This document shows, in pieces, positions 44,100-52,913 of a DNA stretch of 64,000 bases. Position numbers and translations under genes: made by a program. The notes under the pieces are model-generated. The model was not told the origin of the DNA. It saw only the letters and a program-made list of their open reading frames with translations, and made no database searches. Every line of letters begins with the position of its first letter. Position 1 is the stretch's first letter. The DNA comes from Nitrospirota bacterium (GTDB lineage: Bacteria; JACPQY01): positions 166,502-230,501 of the forward strand of contig JACPQY010000024.1 in assembly GCA_016190245.1 (NCBI GenBank), in the 5' to 3' direction.

Positions 44100-44984
44100 G
44101 TGCATCCGGTCCTTTTCAAGATCGGCAGTTTCACGATCTACACCTTCGGCGTCATGCTCTCGCTGGGGTTCATCCTCGGGAGCAGCCTCGCGGCCCGCGG
44201 CATCCGCGAGATCAAGGGCGACGTCCAAAGATTCTGGGACCTCTGCTTCTGGATCTTCATCGCCGGCATCGTGGGGTCGCGCCTCCACTACGTCATCATC
44301 AACGCGGGCGATTTCTGGGACGCCTGCTTCTATCCCGAGAAGGTCGGCCTGGTCAACAGCTCGTGCTTCGAGGCGCTGTACGTCTGGAAGGGCGGACTCG
44401 CGTTCTACGGCGGGTTCATCGTCGCGTTTCTCACCAGCATCGCCTACATGAAACGACACAAGATCAACGCGTGGGCTTGGTCCGACATCATCGCCCCCTG
44501 CGTTTTCCTCGGCCTGGGGATCGGCAGGCTGGGTTGCTTCTCGGCCGCCGACGACTTTGGGAAGCCCACGGACCTCCCCTGGGCGCTCAAGTTCCCCAAT
44601 CTCGTCGGATACCCGGACCTGGAGAACGTGCCGATTCATCCCACGCAACTCTACATGCTGATGAAAGACGTGCTCGTTTTCATGGTCGGCTACGTCTGGC
44701 TCCGGAAGCGAAAGACCTTCGACGGCCAAGGGACGTTCGTGTGTCTCGGCCTCTACTCCGTGCTACGCTTCGTGGTGGAGTTCTTCCGCGGGGACTACAA
44801 ACGGGGGTTCATCTTCGAAGCCGACCTCTTTCAGTTGTACGCCGACGGCATCGAGCAGTTCCCGCACTACGGGCCCGAGATCCTCTCGAACGCCCAACTC
44901 ATTTCGATCATCCTCTTCGTGATTTCTCTCGGGATGTTGGCGTACCTTGCCCGGAGTTCCCGGGCTGCCCGCACGAAGGCGTAG
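44100..44984 (+). CDS. lgt: Prolipoprotein diacylglyceryl transferase
   Basis: 294 aa, about seven transmembrane helices. It transfers diacylglycerol from phosphatidylglycerol to the lipobox Cys of prelipoproteins, the first step for the many lipoproteins encoded here. The Lgt signature is present as GRLGCFSAADDFGKPTDLPWALKF, and IHPTQLYM carries the conserved His-Pro-x-Gln-Leu-Tyr. The signature differs at the usual Asn (GCF instead of GNF). GTG start without Shine-Dalgarno. ccmA follows after 20 nt. Confidence 0.92.
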   Translation: MHPVLFKIGSFTIYTFGVMLSLGFILGSSLAARGIREIKGDVQRFWDLCFWIFIAGIVGSRLHYVIINAGDFWDACFYPEKVGLVNSSCFEALYVWKGGLAFYGGFIVAFLTSIAYMKRHKINAWAWSDIIAPCVFLGLGIGRLGCFSAADDFGKPTDLPWALKFPNLVGYPDLENVPIHPTQLYMLMKDVLVFMVGYVWLRKRKTFDGQGTFVCLGLYSVLRFVVEFFRGDYKRGFIFEADLFQLYADGIEQFPHYGPEILSNAQLISIILFVISLGMLAYLARSSRAARTKA

Positions 44985-45004
44985 CCCCGACTTTCCACTC
45001 GTCC

Positions 45005-45676
45005 ATGGCCTCCGAGATTCTGCACCTTGAGGGAGTATCGAAGCGGCTGGGGGGACGCGAGGTCCTCCAGCAGGTGGAGTTGTCCGTCCTGGAAGGCGAG
45101 GCCGTGGCGGTGGTGGGCCACAACGCCTCCGGCAAAACAACGCTCCTCAACATCCTCTCCACGCTGTGGGCGATCGACAGCGGGGAAGCGCGTGCGTTCG
45201 GACTCGACCTGAAGCGAAAGGCCCGCCAGGTCCGCGCGCGGCTCGGCTACGTGACGCACGAAAGCCAACTCTACGCCGAGCTGTCGGTGCAGGAGAACCT
45301 CGAGTTCGCCGCTCGGCTGTACGGCATACGCGACCGCGCGGGGCGCATTGAGGAGCTGTTGCGATGGTTCGGGATGGACTCGCTCCGACGCGCACCGGTC
45401 AAGGATCTCTCGGCAGGCATTCGGCGGCGCGTCAGCGTGCTGAGAGCCCTCATCCACCAGCCCCGCCTCCTCCTGCTGGATGAGCCCTTCACGAACCTGG
45501 ATCCCGCCGGACGGCGGGTCGTCGAGGAAGCCGTCCGGGCCGTCGCCGAAGTGGGCAGCGTGGTCCTCACCGCGCCCTCGCTCGAAAACGTGCCGCCCTT
45601 CCTGAAGAAGAAAGTCTTCCTGCACCGCGGGCGCGTGGTGAGGGAAGACCAGACGCAACTCCTCACCTCGGTGTAG
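45005..45676 (+). CDS. ccmA: Heme exporter ATP-binding protein CcmA
   Basis: 223 aa. Walker A GHNASGKTT, signature LSAGIRRRVSVLRAL (the G-x-RRR form typical of CcmA), Walker B LLLLDEPFTNLD. With CcmB and CcmC it releases heme-loaded CcmE in cytochrome c maturation System I. Start is ATG 45005. CcmB begins 20 nt after its stop. No long extensions are justified, as the longer frame overlaps lgt. Confidence 0.9.
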   Translation: MASEILHLEGVSKRLGGREVLQQVELSVLEGEAVAVVGHNASGKTTLLNILSTLWAIDSGEARAFGLDLKRKARQVRARLGYVTHESQLYAELSVQENLEFAARLYGIRDRAGRIEELLRWFGMDSLRRAPVKDLSAGIRRRVSVLRALIHQPRLLLLDEPFTNLDPAGRRVVEEAVRAVAEVGSVVLTAPSLENVPPFLKKKVFLHRGRVVREDQTQLLTSV

Positions 45677-45695
45677 GCGGCGATCGTCGAGTCCC

Positions 45696-46361
45696 ATGCT
45701 GAGGCAGGCCTTCTGGATCGCGTGGAAGGACATCCAGCTCGATTTCCGTCAGCCGCGCGAGATCCTCGGTCTCATCACGCTCGGTCTCGTCTGCCTGTTC
45801 ATCTTCGGCTTCGCTCTCGGCGTCGGGACGCCCTCGCCCGCCTCCCTCTTCCTGCCCTACTGGATGGCCCTCCTGTTCCTGACGCTGCTCTCCACACTCT
45901 GGATCTTCGAGCGCGAACAACAGAACGGGACGCTCCAGGCCCTCCTCCTTGCCTGCCGCGAGCCATCAAGCATCTACTTGGGCAAGCTGCTCGCCTACAG
46001 CCTCCGCCATGCCGTCATCCAGTTCGTGCTGATGGTCGTCTTCCTCACGATCCACAACCGGCTCACTCCGCACCTCTTCGTGTGGTTCGGGCTGGTCAAC
46101 GCGATGACGCTGCTCGGCTTCACCGCCCTCGGCGTCCTGACGGCGGCGCTCCTCACCGGTGCGGGTGTGGCCGGAACGCTGGGGGGGGTGCTCCTCTTCC
46201 CTCTTCTGATCCCGGTCGTGCTGGGGGCTGTTTCGGCGATGGAGCGCGCGGTGGGCGGCGCTTCCGCTACGCCCGGGAACTGGCTCGAGTTGCTCGCGGC
46301 GGCCGACGTCCTCTTTGTTGCCTTTCCCGTGATAATCTTTGATAAGATACTCGAAAATTGA
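45696..46361 (+). CDS. ccmB: Heme exporter membrane protein CcmB
   Basis: 221 aa with six hydrophobic helices. FEREQQNGTLQALLLACREPSSIYLGKLLAY is the CcmB hallmark. The membrane partner of CcmA in System I. Its stop TGA is within 3 nt of the ccmC start region. An eight-G tract lies in the coding region (GTLGGVLLF), in frame. Confidence 0.92.
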   Translation: MLRQAFWIAWKDIQLDFRQPREILGLITLGLVCLFIFGFALGVGTPSPASLFLPYWMALLFLTLLSTLWIFEREQQNGTLQALLLACREPSSIYLGKLLAYSLRHAVIQFVLMVVFLTIHNRLTPHLFVWFGLVNAMTLLGFTALGVLTAALLTGAGVAGTLGGVLLFPLLIPVVLGAVSAMERAVGGASATPGNWLELLAAADVLFVAFPVIIFDKILEN

Positions 46362-46363
46362 CC

Positions 46364-47026
46364 ATGAGCCGCCCCCTGACACTTCTTGCGTATCTCCTGC
46401 TCTTCGCGGGGACCTACCTGGCCTTCGTCGAGGCGCCGCGAGAGGCGTACCAGCAGGAGTTTTACCGCCTCATCTACTTTCACGTTCCCTCCGCCTGGAT
46501 GATGATGCTCACCTACGCAGGGCTCGCGTTCTTCAGTGCCATGAGCCTCTGGAAGAAACGCGAGAGATGGGACCACCTCGCGGTCTGTTCGGCCGAGGCC
46601 GGCACGGTCTTCACCGCCATCACGCTCTTCACCGGCGCCATCTGGGGCAAGCCCGTCTGGGGGGTGTGGTGGACGTGGGATGCGCGCCTCACCACCACCC
46701 TGATTCTTCTGTTCATCTACGCGGGGTATCTCCTCCTGCGGGCGTTTGCCGCGGACCCCGCGCGCCGGGCGCGATTCGCCGCGATCTACGCGCTCATTGG
46801 CTTCTTCGACCTCCCCCTGATCCACTTCTCCGTCCAGTGGTGGCGCACGCTCCACCAGGGGCCCTCGTTCGGCCCCGGGACGGGCGGGCTCGTGGGGGAA
46901 CCGATCCGGATCATCGTGATCCTCAACTTCCATGCGTTCGTGCTGCTCTACGCGAGTTGGATGTGGCGGCGGTATCGGACGCTCGCGCCTGTCACTCACA
47001 TGGAAGCCCCAAAGGTGGAATCGTGA
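46364..47026 (+). CDS. ccmC: Heme exporter membrane protein CcmC
   Basis: 220 aa from ATG 46364 (a TTG 6 nt upstream is possible). Six helices; the heme-handling tryptophan-rich WGVWWTWDARLTTTL motif and the periplasmic His residues in YFHVPSAW and WWRTLHQGPSF are intact. It presents heme to CcmE. Its stop overlaps the GTG of ccmD. Confidence 0.93.
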   Translation: MSRPLTLLAYLLLFAGTYLAFVEAPREAYQQEFYRLIYFHVPSAWMMMLTYAGLAFFSAMSLWKKRERWDHLAVCSAEAGTVFTAITLFTGAIWGKPVWGVWWTWDARLTTTLILLFIYAGYLLLRAFAADPARRARFAAIYALIGFFDLPLIHFSVQWWRTLHQGPSFGPGTGGLVGEPIRIIVILNFHAFVLLYASWMWRRYRTLAPVTHMEAPKVES

Positions 47027-47127
47027 GCGAAGGCTGGGGATACATCGTCGGCGGCTTCGCCGTCGCCTACGCCTTTCTGCTGACCTATGAGGTGTTTCTC
47101 ATCATGAAAGGGCGCCGCGCGTCATGA
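47023..47127 (+). CDS. ccmD: CcmD, small heme exporter membrane subunit
   Basis: 34 aa, MSEGWGYIVGGFAVAYAFLL with one transmembrane helix and a basic end (MKGRRAS). GTG start overlaps the ccmC stop (GTGA) and its own stop overlaps the ccmE ATG. Position and length fit CcmD, which helps release holo-CcmE from CcmABC. Confidence 0.85.
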   Translation: MSEGWGYIVGGFAVAYAFLLTYEVFLIMKGRRAS

Positions 47128-47543
47128 GCCCCCGCTGGATCGCCCTCGCCATCGCAGCCGCCGCGATCCTGTTCCTGGTGTACCGGGGGACGGAGCAAGG
47201 CCTCGTGTACTATTACACGCCGACCGAGATCCACGCCCTAACGGGGACCGATATCGAAAAGCGCATTCGCGTGGGTGGATTGGTGGAGGGCGGAAGCCTC
47301 CAGCGCACAGAGGGATCGCTGCTGCTGAAATTCCGAATCAGTGACGGGGCCCAGGCTGTGGACGTCCTGTTCTCCGGTGCACCGCCCGACCTCTTCCAGG
47401 AAGGGAGGGGAGCCATCGCTGAGGGGCAGTGGAAACCGGAAGGCGTCTTCGAAGCGGACAACATCCTCGTCAAACACTCCGAGGAGTACCAGCCGGTGTA
47501 CGATGCCTCGTCGGGGTCGAAGCCACCCTACCGGGAGCCGTAG
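47124..47543 (+). CDS. ccmE: Heme chaperone CcmE
   Basis: 139 aa. An N-terminal anchor (about 5-20) is followed by an OB-fold domain. The heme-attaching His is in LVKHSEEYQP with a Tyr four residues later (H-x4-Y, the bacterial form). It carries heme from CcmC to CcmF/H. ATGA overlap with ccmD. Confidence 0.93.
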   Translation: MSPRWIALAIAAAAILFLVYRGTEQGLVYYYTPTEIHALTGTDIEKRIRVGGLVEGGSLQRTEGSLLLKFRISDGAQAVDVLFSGAPPDLFQEGRGAIAEGQWKPEGVFEADNILVKHSEEYQPVYDASSGSKPPYREP

Positions 47544-47609
47544 CGAGGTGGCAAGCATGTACTCCGCCGTCGCCAATCCCCCGTTCCCCTCCTAAGCACG
47601 CTCGCACCC

Positions 47610-49583
47610 ATGCTGGCCGATCTCGGAACCATTGGATTGATGGCCGCCCTTGCGCTCGCGGCCTTCGGCCTTGTTGCGGCCGCGATCGGGCAGAGACGCA
47701 ACCGGCCGGCCCTCATCGCCGGAAGCCATCGCGCGCTCTACGCCATCGCGGGAGTGCTCACGTTCTGCATGGTAGCCCTCGCGTACGCGTTCCTAGCCCG
47801 CGACTACAGTATCTCCTTCGTGGCCCGGCACTCGAATCGAGACATGCCCGCCGCCTATGCCTTCTCCGCCCTCTGGGGGGGGCAGGAAGGCTCGCTCCTC
47901 CTCTGGGTATGGCTGCAGTCCCTCTACGGAGCGCTCGCGGTCCGGACCACGCGAACGGCCCTCCCCCAGCTCGCCGGCTCCTTCGCGGCCATCTTCCACG
48001 CGATCCTTCTCTTCTTCAGCGTGACGCTCGTGTTTGCCGCGGATCCCTTTTCGCGACTCTTCCCCCTCCCCACGGACGGTGGCGGCCTGAACCCGCTGCT
48101 TCAACACCCCCTCATGGTCATACACCCGCCGATGCTCTACCTCGGCTTTGTCGGGACGTCCGTCCCCTTCGCCTTCGCCCTCGCCGCCCTCATGCACAAA
48201 CGGGTCGATCCGCTGTGGATCCACCTCAGCCGAAAGTGGACGCTGTTCTGCTGGATGTGCCTGACGACCGGCATCGTCCTCGGCGGGCACTGGGCCTACC
48301 TCGAACTGGGATGGGGAGGCTACTGGGCGTGGGACCCTGTCGAGAACGCCTCCTTCATGCCCTGGCTCACGATGACCGCCTACTTCCACTCCACCATGGT
48401 CCAGGAGCGGCGCCGCCTCCTCGCCGGCTGGAACGTCGTCCTCGCGATCCTCTCCTACACGCTCTCCGTGTTCGGAACATTCCTGACCCGCAGCGGCGTG
48501 ATTTCATCCGTGCACTCGTTTGCGCTGTCGAACATCGGCCCCTTTTTCCTCGGATTCGTCGCCCTCACCCTCGTTGTGGCCTTCGGCCTGTTCATCGTTC
48601 AGTTCTCGAAGATGAAAGGCCCCCGGGAGGAGCAGATCGAGCATCCCGTCTCGCGCGAAAGCGCGATCCTCATCAACAACCTCTTCCTCGTGAGCAGCAC
48701 GTTCGTGGTCCTGTGGGGGACGATCTTCCCCGTTCTCTCCGAGGCCTTCCAAGGAAAGAAGCTCAGCGTGGGAGCGCCGTTTTTCAACTCGGCCCTCGCG
48801 CCGGTCGGGTTGGCCCTCCTGTTCTTGATGGGCACGGCACAGGTCATCCCCTGGCGAAAAGCGTCGGCGGGGCGCCTCGTGCGCAACCTCGGCATCCCTG
48901 TGTTGGCGGGCGCCGCCGCGGTGGCCGCGGCTTGGCGGGTAACCCAGCACCCCACGTTTTCGGCCGGCGCCGGTCTGAGCGCGTTCGTGGCAGCGGGACT
49001 GCTCTGGGACGTGGCCGTCAGCATCCGCGCCCGGCGGCGACTCCACGGCGAGGCGACCCCAGACGCCTTCGTGGGCGTGTTTTCACGACAGCGCCGGCGC
49101 GTGGGCGGCTTCGTCTCTCATGTCGGGATCGCCCTCATCGGCCTCGGCATCATGGGATCGCTCTTCAATGAGGAAAAAGAGATGCGCGTGGAGCCCGGCC
49201 AAACCGTCAGCGCGGGGCGCTACTCACTCCACTTCAAAGAATTCGTGCGCGATCATCAATCCGGCTATTTCTCCTACGGCGCGCTTTTCGACGTTGAGAA
49301 CGACGGCAAGGCCCTTGGACAACTCCGGCCGGAGCGCCGCCTCTACCCCAACCAGAACGATCCCACGACCGAGGTGGGACTTCTGAAAGGGCTGGGGGAG
49401 GATCTGTACATCGTCCTTGCCGACTTCGACCGCGAGGGCAAGTGGGTCGTCCTCAAGACCTTCGTGAAGCCGCTCGTCTCGCTGGTGTGGCTGGGCTGGC
49501 TCGTGCTCCTCGTGGGCTCGATGTGGGCCTTCATGGGACGGAGCCTCGCGCTTTCACCGCGGCCCACCGGGACAGACCGATGA
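47610..49583 (+). CDS. ccmF: Cytochrome c heme lyase subunit CcmF
   Basis: 657 aa, about 14-15 transmembrane helices. Motifs are LWGGQEGSLLLWVWLQ, HPPMLYLGFVG and the WWD-type GWGGYWAWDPVENASFMPWL. It accepts heme from CcmE and ligates it to apocytochrome with CcmH. The large periplasmic C-terminal domain with RRLYPNQNDPTTEVGL is normal. Stop overlaps the ccmG ATG. Confidence 0.95.
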   Translation: MLADLGTIGLMAALALAAFGLVAAAIGQRRNRPALIAGSHRALYAIAGVLTFCMVALAYAFLARDYSISFVARHSNRDMPAAYAFSALWGGQEGSLLLWVWLQSLYGALAVRTTRTALPQLAGSFAAIFHAILLFFSVTLVFAADPFSRLFPLPTDGGGLNPLLQHPLMVIHPPMLYLGFVGTSVPFAFALAALMHKRVDPLWIHLSRKWTLFCWMCLTTGIVLGGHWAYLELGWGGYWAWDPVENASFMPWLTMTAYFHSTMVQERRRLLAGWNVVLAILSYTLSVFGTFLTRSGVISSVHSFALSNIGPFFLGFVALTLVVAFGLFIVQFSKMKGPREEQIEHPVSRESAILINNLFLVSSTFVVLWGTIFPVLSEAFQGKKLSVGAPFFNSALAPVGLALLFLMGTAQVIPWRKASAGRLVRNLGIPVLAGAAAVAAAWRVTQHPTFSAGAGLSAFVAAGLLWDVAVSIRARRRLHGEATPDAFVGVFSRQRRRVGGFVSHVGIALIGLGIMGSLFNEEKEMRVEPGQTVSAGRYSLHFKEFVRDHQSGYFSYGALFDVENDGKALGQLRPERRLYPNQNDPTTEVGLLKGLGEDLYIVLADFDREGKWVVLKTFVKPLVSLVWLGWLVLLVGSMWAFMGRSLALSPRPTGTDR

Positions 49584-50113
49584 AGAGGACCGTTGGGCTT
49601 GCCCTCCTCGGCGCCATCGCAATCGCCTTCATCGTGATATTCGGCCATGGGCTCACCCAGGACCCCCGAGCCATCCCTTCGCCGCTCGTGGGCTACCCGG
49701 CCCCGAGATTCTCGCTGCCCAAGATCGGCGGCGGCACCCTGCGGATCGAGGACTATGCGGGCAAAGGGGTCGTGGTCAACTTCTGGGCATCGTGGTGCCT
49801 CCCCTGCCGCGACGAGGCCCGGGTGCTGGAGATGGTTTCGCGCGGCTACGCCGAGAAGAACGTGGTCGTGGTCGGGATCAACATGCAGGACGAGGACGCG
49901 TCGGCTCAGAAATTCATCACCGAAGAGGAGATTACGTTCCCGAACGGGCGGGATGCGGAGGGGAAAACGGCGATCGACTTCGGGGTGTACGGCGTACCCG
50001 AGACGTTCTTCATCGACTCCGCCGGGAGGGTCGCGCACAAGGTGGTGGGCCCCGTCCACGCGGACTCGATCATCGAGGGGCTGAAGAAGATCGCGCCGGG
50101 GGAGGCAGGATGA
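49580..50113 (+). CDS. ccmG: Thiol:disulfide reductase CcmG/DsbE (periplasmic thioredoxin-like)
   Basis: 177 aa. N-terminal anchor helix (about 5-23), then a thioredoxin fold with NFWASWCLPC as the CxxC active site and cis-Pro in YGVPETFFID. It keeps apocytochrome CxxCH cysteines reduced. It starts in an ATGA overlap with ccmF and is followed by ccmH (ATG 50110, overlapping the stop). Confidence 0.93.
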   Translation: MKRTVGLALLGAIAIAFIVIFGHGLTQDPRAIPSPLVGYPAPRFSLPKIGGGTLRIEDYAGKGVVVNFWASWCLPCRDEARVLEMVSRGYAEKNVVVVGINMQDEDASAQKFITEEEITFPNGRDAEGKTAIDFGVYGVPETFFIDSAGRVAHKVVGPVHADSIIEGLKKIAPGEAG

Positions 50114-50586
50114 AGCGATTGATCAGGGCCGCGGCGGCCTTCGCCTTGCTCGGGGCCGCATCCGGCGTGCGATCCGAAGAGTCCAGCGCGGCCGATCCCG
50201 CTGTCGAAAAACGCGTCCGGGCGCTCGCCACTGAACTCCGCTGCCCCGTCTGCCAGAACCTCTCCGTTGCGGATTCCCCCTCGACGATGGCGGTTCAAAT
50301 GCGCTCGCTCATCCGAGAGGAGATCGAGAAAGGCGCGACGGAAGATCAGGTGCGCTCCTTCTTCGTTCAGAAGTACGGAGAGTGGATCCTCCTCGCTCCG
50401 CTGAAATCAGGGTTCAACTGGCTCCTCTGGCTGGGCGGTCCGGTCCTGCTGCTGGCCGGCCTCGTGGGCATCGTTTTCTGGGTGGCACGCCGGCGGCGCC
50501 CGATTGAAGACGTGCCGCCCGTGTCCGCGGAAACCGCGGCCCGGATCGAAAAAGCCCTCAAGGAGCGACTGGAGGACGGCGCGTGA
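50110..50586 (+). CDS. ccmH: Cytochrome c maturation protein CcmH (CycL)
   Basis: 158 aa. Signal peptide (about 1-22), then the thioredox motif LRCPVCQNLSVADS and a C-terminal helix (about 105-125). It interacts with apocytochrome thiols. The TPR portion (CcmI) is not fused; the next gene is a short candidate. Stop overlaps the next GTG. Confidence 0.92.
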   Translation: MKRLIRAAAAFALLGAASGVRSEESSAADPAVEKRVRALATELRCPVCQNLSVADSPSTMAVQMRSLIREEIEKGATEDQVRSFFVQKYGEWILLAPLKSGFNWLLWLGGPVLLLAGLVGIVFWVARRRRPIEDVPPVSAETAARIEKALKERLEDGA

Positions 50587-50885
50587 CGATCCTCGTGGCG
50601 GCCGCGGCCCTCGTCGTGGTCCTCTGGTTCGTGTCCCGACCCATCCTGGGCGGCCGCCAACCTGCAACGCCACTCGCTCCTCCCGTAGGGAATTGGGAGC
50701 TCAACGCCCTCCTCCAGCAACTCCTTGAAATCGACCTCGATCTCCAGGCAGGCCGCATCTCCGCCGGCGATCACGACCGCCTCAAACGCTTCTATCAGGC
50801 GCGCGTCGCCTCCGCCCTCGCCACCAGCGGAGGGGAGACAGGCGTTGCTGCAACACCGGAACCGGTTCAGGCCCCACGTACATGA
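50583..50885 (+). CDS. Short CcmI-like membrane protein
   Basis: 100 aa. N-terminal transmembrane helix (about 3-18) and a helical part with NWELNALLQQLLEIDLDLQAGRISAGDHDRL, which resembles the start of CcmI/CycH (Leu-rich pairs with EID.D...G.IS). No TPR repeats follow, so it is a truncated or minimal form. GTGA overlap with ccmH; its stop overlaps the next ATG. Position suggests an apocytochrome chaperone. Confidence 0.6.
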   Translation: MTILVAAAALVVVLWFVSRPILGGRQPATPLAPPVGNWELNALLQQLLEIDLDLQAGRISAGDHDRLKRFYQARVASALATSGGETGVAATPEPVQAPRT

Positions 50886-51550
50886 CCGCCGCGCTCACCC
50901 TCGCCTTGGCCGCCCTTCTCTCCTCGGGCGACAGCGCCCGCCCCCCGGCCCCCTCAACGTCCCCGCACGGGGGGGCAACAATGGAAACGCCTCCGCCCGA
51001 GTCCACAACGAATTTCCAACGCGAGATCCTCATGATCGACGTCGAACCCGGCCGCCTCCAAGTCCGCCAGATCCTCTTCCCGGCAGGGCCCGTCGAGACG
51101 CTCATGTTCACAGCACCGGAAAACGCCTCGGAGGTCGAACTCGAAAACGGTTTCTCGGAACAGACACCCATCCCCATCACCGAACGGACCTACTCCGCGC
51201 ATCCCGTACCCGGGGCCTTCCCACTGATGATCAGGTACACGGTGCGGACCCTGGGACGCGACTACGAGCTGGTCAAGAGCGTGGACACGGATGCGCCCGA
51301 GCAGAGCGTCCTCGTGGCGCGGATGCTGCCGGCACCCCACGTGGAAACGGCTTCGTTCGAGGGCATGAGAGAGATGGGCGAAGGCTTGTACTACATCTAC
51401 CGGCTTCCATCGGATTCGGCCACACCCACGCAGATCGTGGCGCAGTTCAGCGGCCTCCCCCTCCCCCCCACCGCCTCGCGATTGGTCGCAGGTGCGTTCG
51501 GCCTGGGGCTCCTGTCTCTGCTGTTCCTCGGGCGGCTGAAATCCGCCTGA
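50882..51550 (+). CDS. Exported membrane-anchored protein of unknown function
   Basis: 222 aa. A short N-terminal signal-like segment (about 1-16), a beta-rich domain (about 45-190) and a C-terminal transmembrane helix (about 203-218) ending in LFLGRLKSA. It sits between the ccm genes and the PilZ gene, with an ATGA-type overlap upstream. Sequence family not recognised. Confidence 0.6.
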   Translation: MTAALTLALAALLSSGDSARPPAPSTSPHGGATMETPPPESTTNFQREILMIDVEPGRLQVRQILFPAGPVETLMFTAPENASEVELENGFSEQTPIPITERTYSAHPVPGAFPLMIRYTVRTLGRDYELVKSVDTDAPEQSVLVARMLPAPHVETASFEGMREMGEGLYYIYRLPSDSATPTQIVAQFSGLPLPPTASRLVAGAFGLGLLSLLFLGRLKSA

Positions 51551-51560
51551 TGCCGGGCGG

Positions 51561-52691
51561 ATGGACGATCGCTACTCCACCATCTTCAGGTCGTTCTCGC
51601 TCCAAACCCCAAAAGCTGCCGATTGGGCCTTCCTCGGCCTGATCGTCCTGGCGCTGGCCGTCGTGGCCGCCGTCGGCGGCCTCGTCTACTACCGGGTCCA
51701 GAAACGCAAGGCCCGCGAGGGCGAAGCGGCCGAGTTCGAGCGCGTCTGCGCGCAGGACAAGCTCGACGAGGAAGAACGAGCCGCGCTGGACGAGATCGTG
51801 GCCGCCGCCCGGCCGGAGCCGCTGACCAGGATCTTCGCGGGCAAGAACGTCTTCGACCGCGCCGTGGCCGAGTGGGCCAAGACCGTCAATGCCGCCCTGA
51901 GGGACGAGAAGGCCGACATTCTCGCGAGCCTTCGCCGTAAGCTCGGCTTTGCTCGAGCCAAGGAAGGACTCATGGTGGTCAGCAGCAGGAGCCTCAAGCC
52001 CAAACAAGTACTCGGGCTGGAGCTGACTCGCCGTGATCCCCCCATCGCGTTCCAAGCCCCCGTCCTCCAGGTGGACGATTTCGGGGTCACCGTCCAGGTT
52101 CCGGAAGACGTCGGCGGCAAGATCCACTTCATCCAGGGAGAACCCCTCGACGTGGAGTTCAACCGCCCCGGCGAGGGCACCTACGGCTTCCTGAGCCGGA
52201 TCGTCGAGGTCCCCTCACAAAGGCGCCTGGTGATCGAGCACTCGGAGAAACTCAGCGTCAGCCAGCAGCGCGCCTCGGTCCGGATCGACGTTCACCTCCC
52301 GATAAAATTCAAAAGGATTCCCGCCCCGTGGGCACCGGACAAAGACCAAGTGGCACGATTGATCGGAGACGACCGGATCGAAACCATGCCCGGCACCGTG
52401 GTGAACCTCAGCTCGGACGGCGCGCTCGTCCGGGTCGAAGAGAAGTTCTACACCAACGACTGCATCCACTTCCGGCTCCAGTTCGACGCCAAGGAACGCG
52501 ATTCCAAGATCACCTTCTACTGCAAGGTCCTCGGGGCGTCCCCCCACGCCAACGGCAAGGAGTTTCTCCTCCGCACGCAATTCGTGGACATGGCCGAGCC
52601 GATCCGGGAAAGGCTCGTGCAGTATCTGTTCCGGGTTCAGACGGAGAGCGTCAAGGAAAAATCCGGCCTCGCCCCCGTCCGCGTCGCCTGA
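51561..52691 (+). CDS. PilZ-domain (c-di-GMP-binding) membrane protein
   Basis: 376 aa. One N-terminal transmembrane helix (about 23-44), a charged linker, an N-terminal YcgR-like beta domain (about 125-225) and a PilZ domain with the RxxxR element in QQRASVRID and NLSSDGA (D/N-x-S-x-x-G). Binding of c-di-GMP is therefore expected. It is the last gene of the lgt-ccm transcript. With the HD-GYP gene at 31.7 kb it makes two c-di-GMP proteins in the window. Confidence 0.82.
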   Translation: MDDRYSTIFRSFSLQTPKAADWAFLGLIVLALAVVAAVGGLVYYRVQKRKAREGEAAEFERVCAQDKLDEEERAALDEIVAAARPEPLTRIFAGKNVFDRAVAEWAKTVNAALRDEKADILASLRRKLGFARAKEGLMVVSSRSLKPKQVLGLELTRRDPPIAFQAPVLQVDDFGVTVQVPEDVGGKIHFIQGEPLDVEFNRPGEGTYGFLSRIVEVPSQRRLVIEHSEKLSVSQQRASVRIDVHLPIKFKRIPAPWAPDKDQVARLIGDDRIETMPGTVVNLSSDGALVRVEEKFYTNDCIHFRLQFDAKERDSKITFYCKVLGASPHANGKEFLLRTQFVDMAEPIRERLVQYLFRVQTESVKEKSGLAPVRVA

Positions 52692-52777
52692 ACCACCCGG
52701 TGAGGCCCGGGAGAGAGACCCTGCATCGGCGTAGTCCTTCTGGAACTATCGCGCCCGACCGGTCCGGCCCCCTTGGA

Positions 52778-52806
52778 TTGACACCCCCCCCCCGGACGGA
52801 TAAAGT
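52778..52806 (+). promoter_or_regulatory. Promoter with a C10 homopolymer spacer
   Basis: TTGACA (52778-52783), exactly 17 nt of spacer beginning with ten C, and TAAAGT (52801-52806). Both boxes match the consensus well. The SDR gene starts about 107 nt downstream. The homopolymer could vary in length and thus change the spacing. The rest of 52692-52913 holds no gene. Confidence 0.65.
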
Positions 52807-52913
52807 TTGGACCTGTGGGACGTGGGAGGACGAGCCGTCGGGATGGTTGTGAGGCGGAGGGTGGGGTTCCCGGTCGAGCCCCCCTCGATGACGCAGTGAG
52901 AGGATAGTGCGCG

